In this document: positions 47,851 through 58,169 of the stretch, in pieces
Numbering within the stretch: position 1 is the first letter of the stretch
How the letters are laid out: each line of letters opens with the position of its first letter
DNA from: Puccinia triticina
Taxonomy: Eukaryota > Basidiomycota > Pucciniomycetes > Pucciniales > Pucciniaceae
NCBI RefSeq assembly: GCF_026914185.1
Contig: NC_070571.1
Location: 4,836,001-4,900,000 of the forward strand
DNA: 64,000 bases
Direction of reading: 5' to 3'
The notes under the pieces: model-generated
What the model was told of the DNA's origin: nothing
The model's database searches: none
The model's input: only the letters and a program-made list of their open reading frames with translations
Position numbers and translations under genes: made by a program

Positions 47851-48920
47851 AGACGCTCTTCTGCTCTTTGTTTTGCCTCATGATCCCTATCTGATCCTTC
47901 ACGCCTGTGTCGCTTTTTCATGTACTAGGGCAGCTGTGCATCCTGCTCGCGTTTCTACATAGACTGTTTTTCGTTTTGTTTGGCTCCCTGATGATGTACT
48001 TCATTCGCAATCTCACGTTACTTTCGTTTGTCCACCAAGTCGCCAGAAAAACAGGAGTACATACTCCCCAGTAGCACTGAATGACCTTATTCCTACTTGT
48101 CTACATTCGAGTGACGGACTTCCTGGCGTCCAAAACTATTTACAAGCCATAAGTTAGAAGGACACGCCCATACTGGCTGGTAAAAATTGCTTGAGATTGA
48201 CTTTTCGCCAGCAAACAAATGTTAGCGCCTCCCTCCGAACCAACCCATTGGCAGCAGGAAGTCCACCATGTGGATGTTTCATTCCGAGGTCTAATCGGTC
48301 AATTTTCAATTGAAATGGAAGTTTCAACTTCACCATCCTTCGAGTTCGACGCCGGCTTTAAAACATACCTCTGGGTGTCAATCTTTGCGTCCATTGCTTC
48401 ATGGGCCCCCTCCCAGTGGCAGTTCCATCCCCTAGCCTGCGAGCACTTCCAGGATGTTAGTTGTTCTACTACACTAAGCCAATCACTTGAAAATTTATCT
48501 CATTCTCAAAGGGCGACACAAAAAATCCAAGCACCCTCTAGAAAAGGTAGACAGGGTACACGTTAATTGGTTATTCTGAACTGCCCCTCTCTCAGTTTTG
48601 AGAACCTCTCAAGCAGCACTATTCTACGTCCAAAGCATCCATCCGAACTCCACTGGCCTCCTGAGATACTCCTGGGGAGGTGTGCCGGCAGGACCTCTTG
48701 GTTGATCTTTGTCTCCAGCTTTTCAGAATGATTAGTGTTTCTGGGAAAGTCTTGTTGACAATCTTCTCGATCACCGAGAGTGAGCATCCTCCACAACGGC
48801 ACGCCACGAGAGCACGCGCGGCTTCGACCGTTGACCGGGTTGATCTGTTGATGTCTGAAGCGATTTCGCAGATGGCGAAATGGTAAGCGGATCCAATCCT
48901 GGGTTAGAGGCACCAAAAAA
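47851..48920. other. Spacer between secreted-protein paralogues
   Basis: The first about 100 bases after the stop are shared with the region after 49562 (CATGTACT.G.CAGCTGTG.ATCCTGC). The rest has no supportable gene; a plus-strand frame at 48219-48566 lacks motifs or a paralogue. Confidence 0.5.
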
Positions 48921-48924
48921 CATC

Positions 48925-48930
48925 TATAAA
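48925..48930 (+). promoter_or_regulatory. TATA box of secreted-protein gene 2
   Basis: TATAAA about 130 bp before the ATG at 49056, the same spacing as in paralogue 1. Confidence 0.55.
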
Positions 48931-49055
48931 GCGAGCTTTGCCTTGGCTTTCGGTCCACATTCATCCACTTCACCTCAGCCCACACATCACACCCAATCAT
49001 CTAACACTTCCCTACAACGGTCCTTCATTTCAACCAGGAAAACTCGCCCGCCACG

Positions 49056-49562
49056 ATGTTGTCCACCGTCCACGTTGCCTTCCTCTTGGCAGCCAGTGCG
49101 TCTAAACTTCCTTTGTGAAGTCTTTCAACTCGAACTGAAAGCTAACCCACCTGGCTGTGCTTCTTCTCTTCCTCGCAGCTGCTCTTGCCACACCTGTCCG
49201 GTAAGTCCCCGCCGCACTTGCCGGTCTACCTGGCCTTGCGTACTGACCCTTGCCTTCTCCGCAACAGACACACACCCCGAACGTACTTTAACAGCCACTC
49301 GCAGGAAGCTGGACAAGCGGGTGAAAACCATTACCTCCAGGCCACGTCCAACCCATTGGGCAGCACCCTCAACCGCGGCGACTCCTCGAACTCCGCCTAC
49401 AGCCGCCAAACCGGCACCACGTACGGCAGTGGCTACAACGATGGTTCACTCGCTTACCCCGGAGGGATTTTACCCCAGGCCGGCCCGGGTGCCACTTTCG
49501 ATAGCGTTGGCACCGGCTACAACCCCAACGTCGGCAACAGCGAGCCCTTCTACAAAAAATAG
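49056..49562 (+). CDS. Small secreted protein, tandem paralogue 2 (118 aa)
   Basis: Exons 49056-49095, 49179-49200 and 49268-49562, identical exon lengths to paralogue 1. Signal peptide MLSTVHVAFLLAATALA; the mature protein differs at only a few positions (GSLAYP for GLLAYP; NPNVGNSEPF at the end). Intron 2 and most of exon 3 are essentially identical in the two copies, whereas intron 1 and the promoters differ much more. This pattern suggests gene conversion over the 3' two-thirds or a very recent partial duplication. Function unknown. Confidence 0.75.
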
Positions 49563-50049
49563 AGAAATTCTTCTGTTTTTTTTTTGTGTGCCTCCTGATC
49601 ATGCTTCTTTGACACTTTGCGCATTTTTCGCTTTTTCATGTACTGGCCAGCTGTGTATCCTGCCCATGTTTCATCACAGACCAGCTTTTGTGTTCTTTGG
49701 CTCTTAGATTAGTTCATTCGCAATCTCCCGTTACTATCGTTCATCTGTGTCCGCCAAGTTGAGCCCAAAGACATGACTCCAGCGGGGCCCAAGCCCGTCA
49801 CGACTCACTTCAAGATTCAAATTATCTCTCCTCCTCCAAGGACGGCACAGCCATGTGGGAGAAAAGGGATTGAGTAAAAGATCTGTTCATGAATTGCAGA
49901 AGTTCCGCGGATTTCACACCTTCCTGAGATCGATTGACAGAAGTCAGCCTTCAAGTTCATGCAGGAACACGGAGGATCTCGGAGGATCTTCCAATTAGAC
50001 TCCCAGTTCAAGCTTTGAGGACACCAATGGAGGAAACATATATGAAACA

Positions 50050-50541
50050 CCATTGAAAGCCTGTCCTTCCCACCCCCGACCAGACGCTCACAACCACCCA
50101 CCATTACCCCACAACTCTACACTGCCTCGTCTCCCGCAGTACTTTGCCAAAAACCCCAAAATCTAAATGATGTATATGCCATTAGTTGTACTCTTGACCT
50201 CCTTAGTGATTGTCCCTGTTGTCCCAGCTCCTCACCTTTCCCCACGTGGAGGACCCGGCGGCGGCAGCGGCGGCGGCAGCGGCGGCGGCAGTTGTACTCA
50301 TGTTGTATGTGATGTGGTCTGTCACTGTTGATTAGGTGTTGGCAGAGAGAAGTTGAGGTGTGGCGACAATGGAACAGGTCAGCCCCAGTTTTATCTCTTT
50401 CGGACCTATAAATCTGACTCAAAGTCTAGTCTGTAGCTTATCCGCAACCGACGGGAGAGGCTCCTCTTAACTCGGCCAATATTATCCGACTCCAATGGCA
50501 ATCACACACAGGCACCCATTGATCTGCATATTCTCACCTAG
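50050..50541 (+). repeat. 492-bp direct repeat, left copy (LINE flank)
   Basis: Starts CCATTGAAAGCCTGTCC and ends TCTCACCTAG just before a T run. Repeated at 56248-56740 with only scattered substitutions and a GGC/AGC length change. It exactly brackets the LINE, consistent with a very long target-site duplication. Confidence 0.9.
50167..50331 (+). CDS. Short secreted Gly/Ser-linker peptide, copy 1 (54 aa)
   Basis: Single exon of 55 codons including stop. The N-terminal signal peptide MMYMPLVVLLTSLVIVPVVPA is followed by PHLSPRGGP, three GGGS blocks (residues 31-42), and a compact Cys tail CTHVVCDVVCHC (C-x4-C-x3-C-x-C). A TATA-like ACATATATGAAAC lies about 130 bp upstream, outside the duplicated block. 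The second copy keeps the frame despite a change in the GGC/AGC repeat. No family recognised. It could be a processed secreted peptide; the minus-strand frame across it is a shadow. Confidence 0.55.
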   Translation: MMYMPLVVLLTSLVIVPVVPAPHLSPRGGPGGGSGGGSGGGSCTHVVCDVVCHC

Positions 50542-50921
50542 TTTTTTTTTTTTTTTTTTCTAAAGTGTAATTTGGCCGTATGGCATTGCACACTATGAAT
50601 CTAAGTGACATTGTACATCTCAGGGTCGGACTCACTAGTAGCCTTTAAGGCATCTATTTGTTATTAGCTATGAGCTGTTGTTGTTGCTGGTAGTTAATAG
50701 TGCGCAATGTCAAATCAAACTGCACTTAAAAAAAAAAAAAAAAAAAAAAAAAACTGTGTGAAAAATGAAACACATGACTAAACAAACACCACTACAAGGA
50801 CTGCTAGTGTTTTAGACAAGGATAGGAGCTGAGAACAGTAATCGGAGAAGAGGAAGACAATAGAGAAAGAACAAGGAGAAAAGAAAAGTTGAGGACGACA
50901 ACAAGGTGGATGAAAAAGGGG

Positions 50922-53900
50922 TTATTTGGGGAAATGATCCATGAAACGGCTTGAGTCTTGGAGGAATTTTGCTAAAGCAACTTCGGCCTTTCGGTTTGAG
51001 AGCGTGAGGTCCAGGCGTTCCGACCTGAATCTGATCCGCAGAGATCGCAGCTGCTTCCGCAACATCACCCTAAGACTTTTGACCCCCGGGCAGAAGTTCA
51101 TGAAGTGAATCACAGTTTCCCGGGCCCCACAGTTGGGGCACAAAGGATCGAAAGACCTGCGTATTCGGAAGAGGAAAAATTTTAATGTACAATAACCTGA
51201 AGCTAGTTGATTAATCAAAGAGCTGAATGCAATGGGGAGATCCGAGGGGATAGGTCTTTTCGGGGAAAGACCAGCGAGAACGGTGCGTTGAACCTTCTTC
51301 AAATTTCTTTTGACCGAAATGCGTTGCGCTGAGGGGGACTCCAGTGCATCCTTTGCTAGCTCGTCAGCCAATTCATTCCCAAGGATATCCCTGTGGCCCG
51401 GATACCATACAAAGATAACCTCCAGGTCACCCCGCAGCCTTGTCAATGCCTCATCAATATCCAAGAAAAGTTGCTGTCCAGGTTTGGGGGCCGAGGGGTC
51501 ATTGATCCTCCTAAGGACACCCTGATTGTCAACTAATATCGCCACACGGCGAGTGGCCGCCGTGCGCAGTGTGTTTGCTAATCCTAAGGCCGCGAGAACA
51601 CCAACTGCCTCACTTTCATGATTTGACACCAGAAAGTTGCCCCCTAAACGGAAAGAGCTGTATTTATTCAGGGCCGGGCATATTGCCGCTCCAGCTCCTC
51701 CCTTCTCCGGGTGAAAAGACCCATCGCTGAAAATGACCAGACTCCCTGGATCTCCACAGTGAGAAGTGATGATAGACTTAACCGAGTTAACCGCGGTTTC
51801 CTTCGTTGCGTCCAGATTCCAGAATTCCAGGGCTCGAGAGGGGCCCGTCTTGAAATCAAACGACAGCTTGACTGTCTCGGGATCAGTAGCCATGGCCTCA
51901 TCCACCAAGCTGGAGGCAAGGCCGTTACTTGCTGAGTCCGCAAAACGAGCCGCAGAATCAGCCCTGCTAGATAATATAAGGGACCGGATGGTGTTGTTAG
52001 CCTTGATCACAACCAATTTCCTAAAGAAAAAGGAGAAACATGTCCTGGAGACTTCAGCCGTGAAATCAGGGACCGCAGATCTCCTCTGGATGAAGCTGAT
52101 AGGGGTATTCTTGAATACTCCAAGGGAGAATATCCCAGCCATCCTGTTAACCTTGGAAGCCAGCGCCGCGGTTTTCGCCTTGTTGGTGACGGTAGCCCAG
52201 AGAGCCGCGCCGTATAAAATCCTGGGAAATAGAACACTACGGATCAGTTTAACTCTAGCAGTTTCCCCAGTTCCCCAACGCGAATTGCCGAAGATTCTTA
52301 GCTGATTAATCGTCTTGTGAGTCTTTTCTTCAAGAGCTTTGAAGTTCTTGTTGAAAAGCAGTTTGCTGTCAATCCAGACTCCTAGCCATTTGACTTCGGA
52401 TGCTGGTGTCAAACGGTGATCACCAAAGGGAAAAGCACCGTCAGGAACTTTTCTCTTGGTTAGCCAAAGGAATTGGGCCTTGGCCTGGTCGAAGATTGCC
52501 CCATGAGTATCACCCCACTGTAAGGACCGGCGACCCTCAGCCCTCAGCCCTTCCTTTGCTTTGTCCGCCGACTCGGCCGCAACTAAGTGTACTACATCGT
52601 CCACATAGCCTAAAGAAACAGAATCTTGAGAAACCGTAAAGTCTTTTATCAGTAACGCATTGTTGTAAAGAATGTATAATATCACAGATAGGGGGGACCC
52701 CTGTGGAAGACCGATTTGTATCGGAAAAGCCTCTGATACAAAATCATCGAGTCTGATAGTCGCCGACCTGTCCCTTAGAAAGTCAGCTATGATCAGCACC
52801 AGGTAAGTCGGGCATTTCAATTGAAAAAGATAATTAATAAGCCTGGTTGGGTGAACAGAGGGGTAGGCCGATTTCACATCTAGAAATAAGGCCGCCACCG
52901 TCTTTCCCTCCCTCCACTTAGCCTTAACCCAGTGTTCAAGAGCAAACAACGCGTCCTCCGTGCCTGATCCTTTTCTGCCTCCGAAGTGACCGTTAGCGAG
53001 CACTCCCGACTCCTTGGCCCACGCAGTGAGGCGTCGCGCTAAGATGAGTTCAAATAGCTTGCTCATGGTACTGAGCAACGCAATCGGTCAATATGCGGTC
53101 GGGCTTGTGTAGTCGGGTTTCCCGTGCTTCCGGATGATGGCAGTGACCGCTACCTTCCAGGCCAACAGAAATTTACTTCTGGTTAGTATATTGTTATACA
53201 GCGTAGTCAACTTCCCAGAGAGGGGCAAGGAGAAGGACTTAAGGATTTCATTGGCTAGACCATCAACGCCAGGAGCCTTCTGGGGGCTGATACGTCTTAT
53301 GGCGGAAATCACCTCGGTCTCTGTCACCGGTGGGTAGCTAACAAACCTGCAAGACAGGTCCAACTGAATGTCTGAAAGATCTATCGGGACAGAGGTAATT
53401 GAAGTTCCCTTGAAAAGTAACTCAGCTTGCTCATTTTTGTCGTGAACAATTGTCCCGTCTGGGCCTTTGAGGGGGAGAACCTCCCCGCCAGCCGACCTTG
53501 AGGAGAACCTAAGAACCCGGTAGAGATCGCCTTCACCCGGATCCTCCAGAAGCTTTTGCCAGCTGCGTTGCTTCAGGGAGTTGACCAAAGAAAGAAAGTA
53601 ATTATTCCATTGTCTGTAACACTCAATGGACTCGGGAGACTTAGCTAAAATCATCCATTTGCGGGCTTGGTTACGGGTCTTCAAGACTGGATCCAGGGTC
53701 TCGCGGCACCACCACGGTTTTGCCCTGGCCTTGTTCGATTGGACTCTCTTGCCTAGCTTCTCCTGAGCAGATTTGAGGAAACCAGTTAACTGTTTGGCTT
53801 GGGAGTCGGGGGACCCCTCAGAAAGGAGGTTAATGGATGATAACTCAGCTGCTAGAGGATCGATTTTTGCGTGGTCTATATCCCGCCAGCAAGGGGCCCT

Positions 53901-54680
53901 CCAATGGAAGACCGGCGAAGGGCGTCCGACAGATAGTTGGATGTGGATCGCTTGGTGATCTGAGCCAAGGTTCTCGCCCAAGACCTTTACCGTTTGAATG
54001 AGCCTGGAACCCAAAAAATTTGCCCAAACAAGGTCAATAGTTGACCCTTTTCCTTTGATTGAGTAGAAAGTCGGAACATGCTTTGGTGACAATAACCAAA
54101 AGCCAAAAGAAGAGAGATAACTTAGCAGATTTCTGGCCTCAGGCTCAACCTTCCTAACCCCCGGCGGGTTCCAGTGCCGGTGGTGCAAATTGGCGTCCAT
54201 GAAAATCATTGTTGACTGCTGCCGGGAGTAATGGGAAGTCAGCCAGCATTTGAGCTCCTCAACGGCTGAGAAGGAAGCTGGAGGATTATAAACATTGAGT
54301 AAACGAAAAACTTTCCCAGTCAGGGATACTTCAATACCAGTTAGGGTTTGTGAACCCCCCTCTAGTAGTCTTAGCGACTCAGAGGGAATCAACCATCGGA
54401 CGTAAATTACCGCCTTGTGCCTCTCACGCCAGCAGGTCGGAGAGTGCTCAAATGCTACAAAAACACGCCAAGCCGAATGGCTTGGCGGGCGTAAATCTAC
54501 AGGGTTAATCCAAGGCTCCTGTAAAAGAAGGAAATCAAAAGAAATGGAAGAATTTAGGACACTTAGCGTGACCGATTTTGAGACGTGGCAGTTGAGTTGG
54601 AGACAGGAGAGAGAACCGATGTTGAGATTGGGGGGGTTGGGGACGCAGCTTCTTGACGGAAAATGTTGAGCGCGTTGGGC
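50922..54680 (-). pseudogene. LINE ORF2: AP endonuclease-RT-RNase H, one stop
   Basis: Endonuclease motifs LQLNCHVS, FLLLQEPWI, MDANLHHRHW, STIDLVWAN and LGSDHQAIH; then RT motifs ALFLDVKSAYPSV, GLPQGSPLSVILY and GYVDDVV; then RNase H FSDGSFH, NHESEAVGVL, LVDNQG and WYPGHRDILGNELADEL; and a terminal CxxC...H...C (CPNCGARETVIHFMNFC). The only lesion seen is a TGA at about 53088-53090, in YTSPTAY*PIALL where Arg is expected, in the same frame on both sides. The true start lies upstream of the first in-frame ATG/TTG and may overlap ORF1's end. Otherwise intact, so recent. Confidence 0.9.
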
Positions 54681-54765
54681 ACAGAGGAGAGAAGCTGAGG
54701 AGTGGCAGGGATGGACGAGTGTTGAGAGTTAGGGTTGTGATCGTGGGTTCCTAAGGTTGTATTAA

Positions 54766-56085
54766 TCATTGAAGGGGGAAGCGTTTCTTCTCTAGCCACG
54801 CCTTCTTGAATGGGCAGGCAGGGTTGAACGGAGTGTGGTCGGCGTCTCGGATTCCTTCGATTTTGTTCTTGAGGCCTTCTTTGCAGAGCACACAAGATTT
54901 AACACCGCCAAGACCTTCAGGGCATTCATTCGTCTGGTGGTTGCTGCCGCATTTGGCGCATCTTGCTGATTCACGGCACCATTTGCCGAAATGACCCATC
55001 CTCAAACACTTGAAGCACTGCGGGGGGCGAGGCTTGAAGCGTTCAGTTCGGTGAAAGTCGTAGTTCAGGAAGATGCCTGCTTTCTCAATTGTGTAGGCAA
55101 GGTCCTTGCTAACAAAAGAGAGGACTAGGGAGCCCGCCTTCTTGGTTGATGGTTTGTTGGAACCCATCCATCTGACGCGCGCCAAATTGGACGCTTGGAA
55201 GTTATTTTCAGACGCCAACTGCGCCAAGTTCGAGGACTTCGAGATGTCAAAAGACTTCGGGATTCCGTGTGTCATGACTGAGAAAGTACTAGGAGTGGCT
55301 TCGAGATCAGGATGCACTACCTTGGACCAAACATGTTTGTTCTCCATCAACCATTTTTGGTGGGCTCGGTTCTTGGTGTAGAAAGAAACGTCTCCCGACG
55401 GCATCACACTAGCACTGCGAATGGCAACGAGCTCGCCGTCTACCTTGGCGTCGAGTCCGAGCAACGCGTCGTTCGCCCTTTGGACGAGTGCCCCGCTGGG
55501 CTCGTTTTTGAGGGAAGTGTTGGCCGGATTGGAGTGTATTACCACCCTTTTCGGTTTCAACAAGGCAATGGTTGGGTTAGATGGGGGGCGGATGGCCGGC
55601 GGCGCGTGAATTGATCCGACAGGGGCCCTGGACGCGGCGGACGCGAAAGAGTACTTGGTGGACGCGTTCGGCATGGGTCCCGACTTCAGGAGGGTTTCGA
55701 CTTCCGTCAGGCGTTTGATGACCGGGTCAACCTTGGCGTTGAGTTGATCGACAGTAGTTTCCAAACGACGGATTAATCTCTCGTTGTTCGCCGAGAGCTC
55801 CAAAAGTAAGTCCACGAATCTGGCATCCAGGAGAACCGCGCCATTCGCGTCTCGTTCGCTAAGCGCCTTGGTGAGCAGAATGTGGAGGCTAGAGGCGGGG
55901 GGACTGATGGCCGGGCGGGGGGGGAGCCGTAACTCCAGATCATCCATCATGGCAGCGTCGTCCGTGTTTGAAGCGGGGAGCGGCCGATTGGGTTCGGGGG
56001 GGCGGTGAGTGGGGAGCATGAGCTGCCCAGGGGAAGGGGGGGGAAGGAGATGTAAAAACCCCGGGGAAGGAAGAAAAGGTACCAC
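54766..56085 (-). CDS. LINE ORF1 protein with three CCHC-type knuckles
   Basis: Up to 439 aa; translation may begin at the internal MMDDLELRLPPRP near 55950. The N-terminal part is Pro-rich, then a coiled-coil-like stretch (NNERLIRRLETTVDQLNAKV). A nucleic-acid-binding middle (GLDAKVDGELVAIRSASVMP) follows, with three knuckles: CFKCLRMGHFGKWC, CAKCGSNHQTNEC, and a longer C-x2-C...H...C ending FNPAC. It would coat the LINE RNA for target-primed reverse transcription. Intact frame. Confidence 0.88.
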   Translation of the reverse strand: MVPFLPSPGFLHLLPPPSPGQLMLPTHRPPEPNRPLPASNTDDAAMMDDLELRLPPRPAISPPASSLHILLTKALSERDANGAVLLDARFVDLLLELSANNERLIRRLETTVDQLNAKVDPVIKRLTEVETLLKSGPMPNASTKYSFASAASRAPVGSIHAPPAIRPPSNPTIALLKPKRVVIHSNPANTSLKNEPSGALVQRANDALLGLDAKVDGELVAIRSASVMPSGDVSFYTKNRAHQKWLMENKHVWSKVVHPDLEATPSTFSVMTHGIPKSFDISKSSNLAQLASENNFQASNLARVRWMGSNKPSTKKAGSLVLSFVSKDLAYTIEKAGIFLNYDFHRTERFKPRPPQCFKCLRMGHFGKWCRESARCAKCGSNHQTNECPEGLGGVKSCVLCKEGLKNKIEGIRDADHTPFNPACPFKKAWLEKKRFPLQ

Positions 56086-56247
56086 CCGACTACACGATCG
56101 TAGCGGGCATCAACTCTCCCCCGGAGAGGTATACACCAGGCCATAACAGGAGAGAGCTTTTCTGATGCTGAGGGGGGGGGGGGGGGTGAGTTATCGGAAA
56201 GTCGACGCGTGAGGTGGGGTTTTTTGTGGTTCGCGGCAGAAAAGTAC

Positions 56248-56740
56248 CCATTGAAAGCCTGTCCTTCCCACCCGACCAGACGCTCACAACCACCCACCAT
56301 TACCCCACAACTCTACACTGCCTCGTCTCCCGCAGTACTTTGCCAAAAACCCCAAAATCTAAATGATGTATATGCCATTAGTTGTACTCTTGACCTCCTT
56401 AGTGATTGTCCCTGTTGTCCCAGCTCCTCACCTTTCCCCACGTGGAGGACCCGGCGGCGGCAGCGGCGGCGGCGGCGGCGGCAGCGGCAGTTGTACTCAT
56501 GTTGTATGTGATGTGGTCTGTCACTGTTGATTAGGTGTTGGCAGAGAGAAGTTGAGGTGTGGCGACGATGGAACAGGTCAGCCCCAGTTTTATCTCTTTC
56601 GGACCTATAAATCTGACTCAAAGTCTAGTCTGTAGCTTATCCGCAACCGACGGGAGAGGCTCCTCTTAACTCGGCCAATATTATCCGACTCCAATGGCAA
56701 TCACACACGGGCACCCATTGATCTGCATATTCTCACCTAG
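56248..56740 (+). repeat. 492-bp direct repeat, right copy (LINE flank)
   Basis: Right partner of 50050-50541. Differences include a shortened CCC run near the start, a GGC-for-AGC change in the linker coding region and single substitutions (AC(A/G)ATGG, CAC(A/G)GGCAC). It lacks the upstream TATA-like region of the left copy. Confidence 0.9.
56363..56530 (+). CDS. Short secreted Gly/Ser-linker peptide, copy 2 (55 aa)
   Basis: Same peptide as at 50167-50331 with one extra codon: the linker reads [14 protein letters not shown] before the Cys tail CTHVVCDVVCHC. Only about 115 bp of its original upstream sequence remain before LINE sequence starts, so its expression would depend on the LINE 5' end or on sites within the repeat. 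Confidence 0.5.
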   Translation: MMYMPLVVLLTSLVIVPVVPAPHLSPRGGPGGGSGGGGGGSGSCTHVVCDVVCHC

Positions 56741-56762
56741 TTAACCCTCACCTCCTCTTTGT

Positions 56763-58000
56763 GACTTCCCTTCGATTTACACGGCCGTGTAAAGTCAGAT
56801 CTGGCACTTGTAAAGCCTGATTTTTACACACTGGTTTTACACACACTTTTCAGCGGCTAGATCAAACTAGAACATCCCTCTTGATGGCCGGTACAGACTG
56901 GTCATCGAGAGTACACAACCCTCTCGATAGCTGGGTCTGTACCGGGCATCGAGAGGGTTGAATCCTCTCTACGACCGGTACAGACCGATCATCAAGAGGA
57001 TTCAACCCTCTCGATGCTCGGTACAGACCGGCCATCGAGAGTACGCAACCCTCTCGATGCCCGGTACAGACCGGCCATCAAGAGTACGCAACCCTCTCGA
57101 TGGCGGTTTGTACCGGTCATCGAGAGGATTCAACCCTCTCGATGACCAGCCTGTACCTCGAGAGGACACATCCCTCTCGATGGCCGGTACAGACCGGCCA
57201 TCGAGAGAGAGGGCACCATCCTCGAGGACACAAACCTCTCGATGGCCGGTACAGACCGGTCATCGAGAGTACAAACCCCTCTCGATGGCCGGTACGGACC
57301 GGTCATCGAGAGTACAAACCCCTCTCGATGGCCGGTACGGACGGGTCATCGAGAGGGTACATCTGTACCGGCCATCGAGAGGGTTGAGTCCTCTCGATGA
57401 CCGGCGGTGTGTCCTCTTGATGGCCTACCCTCTCGATGCCCGGTATAGACCGGCAATCGAGAGGGATGTGTCCTCTCGATGACTGGTACAGAGGACACAT
57501 CTGTACCGGACATCGAGAGGACACTCGATGACCGGTCCGTACCGGCCATCGACCGGCCATCGTACTCTCGATGACCGGTCTGTACCGGCCATCGAGAGGG
57601 GTGTGTACTCTGGATGACCGGCCTGTACCGGCCATCGAGAGGTTGTGTCCTCTCGATGACCGGTCTGTACCGGCCATCGTGAGGTTTGTGTCCTCTCGAT
57701 GACCGGCACAGATCTGCCATCGAGAGGGTGGTGCCCTCCCTCTTGTTGGCCGGTGTATACCGGCCATCGAGGAGGATGTGTCCTCTCGGTACAGGCCGGT
57801 CATCGAGAGGGTTGTGTACTCTCGATGACCGGGTGAACAATGCCAAGTTGCTAGAATCCTGGGGTTGTAAATCTGGCAGGTATTCTGGCATCTCAAGCCT
57901 GCGGAACAGCTTCTAAAGCTAAAAATTACAAGGTGAGTCAGGTCTGGCTTTACAAGTGCCAGATCTGACTTTACACAGCCATGTAAATCAAAGGGAAGTC
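56763..58000. mobile_element. 1.24-kb foldback element built of palindromic minisatellite
   Basis: Terminal inverted repeats of about 55 bp: the left starts GACTTCCCTTCGATTTACAC, the right complement GACTTCCCTTTGATTTACAT; both share GTGTAAAGTCAGATCTGGCA and CTTGTAAAGCC. The interior array inverts at about 57360, and the two halves match as long collinear arms (for example GAGGGCACCA..CC and GAGAGGACACA blocks occur in the same order on opposite strands). No transposase inside and no clear target duplication. Confidence 0.85.
56882..57832. repeat. 43-bp palindromic minisatellite, about 20 units
   Basis: The unit is CTCTCGATGGCCGGTACAG followed by the complementary ACCGGCCATCGAGAG, plus a short variable spacer such as TACAAACCC. 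Every unit can form a hairpin of about 15 bp. The array direction flips mid-way. Frames of 170-260 codons across it are artefacts. Confidence 0.93.
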
Positions 58001-58169
58001 CTCCAATATGTGCCAATCTAAGCTCAAGTGCTTTATAAGTAGCAATACTGCTGTTCTCAGATTCTTGGCAAGTTCCTGCTACCGAGCTCAACTATTCTTG
58101 CCAACTCAGCTTTTTCTACTAGTGAGAAGCCGTGGCGAGGGCACCTCAGGTGGGAACAAATACATATTA

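Larger units (their letters stand above)
50542..56247 (-). mobile_element. LINE (non-LTR) retrotransposon, I/Tad1-like
   Basis: Minus-strand element of about 5.7 kb. The 3' poly(A) tail appears as the T run at 50542-50560; the 5' end abuts the right 492-bp repeat at 56248. ORF1 (nucleic-acid-binding with CCHC knuckles) and ORF2 (endonuclease, RT, RNase H) are in the standard order. Presence of RNase H after RT fits the I/Tad1 group. The region 50560-50921 is the 3' UTR and includes an A27-like run on the plus strand near 50728. Confidence 0.92.

Noticed and set aside
48219..48566. 115-codon plus-strand frame between the secreted paralogues
   Set aside because: No motifs, no paralogue, no splice or promoter signals; probably chance.
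50117..50422. Arg-rich 101-codon minus-strand frame (and twin at 56313-56621)
   Set aside because: Shadow of the GGC/AGC-rich secreted-peptide gene on the plus strand; poly-Arg arises from the complement of the linker repeat.
56958..58091. Frames of 174-262 codons on both strands
   Set aside because: Repeat-driven frames in the palindromic 43-bp array; the codon content mirrors the unit.
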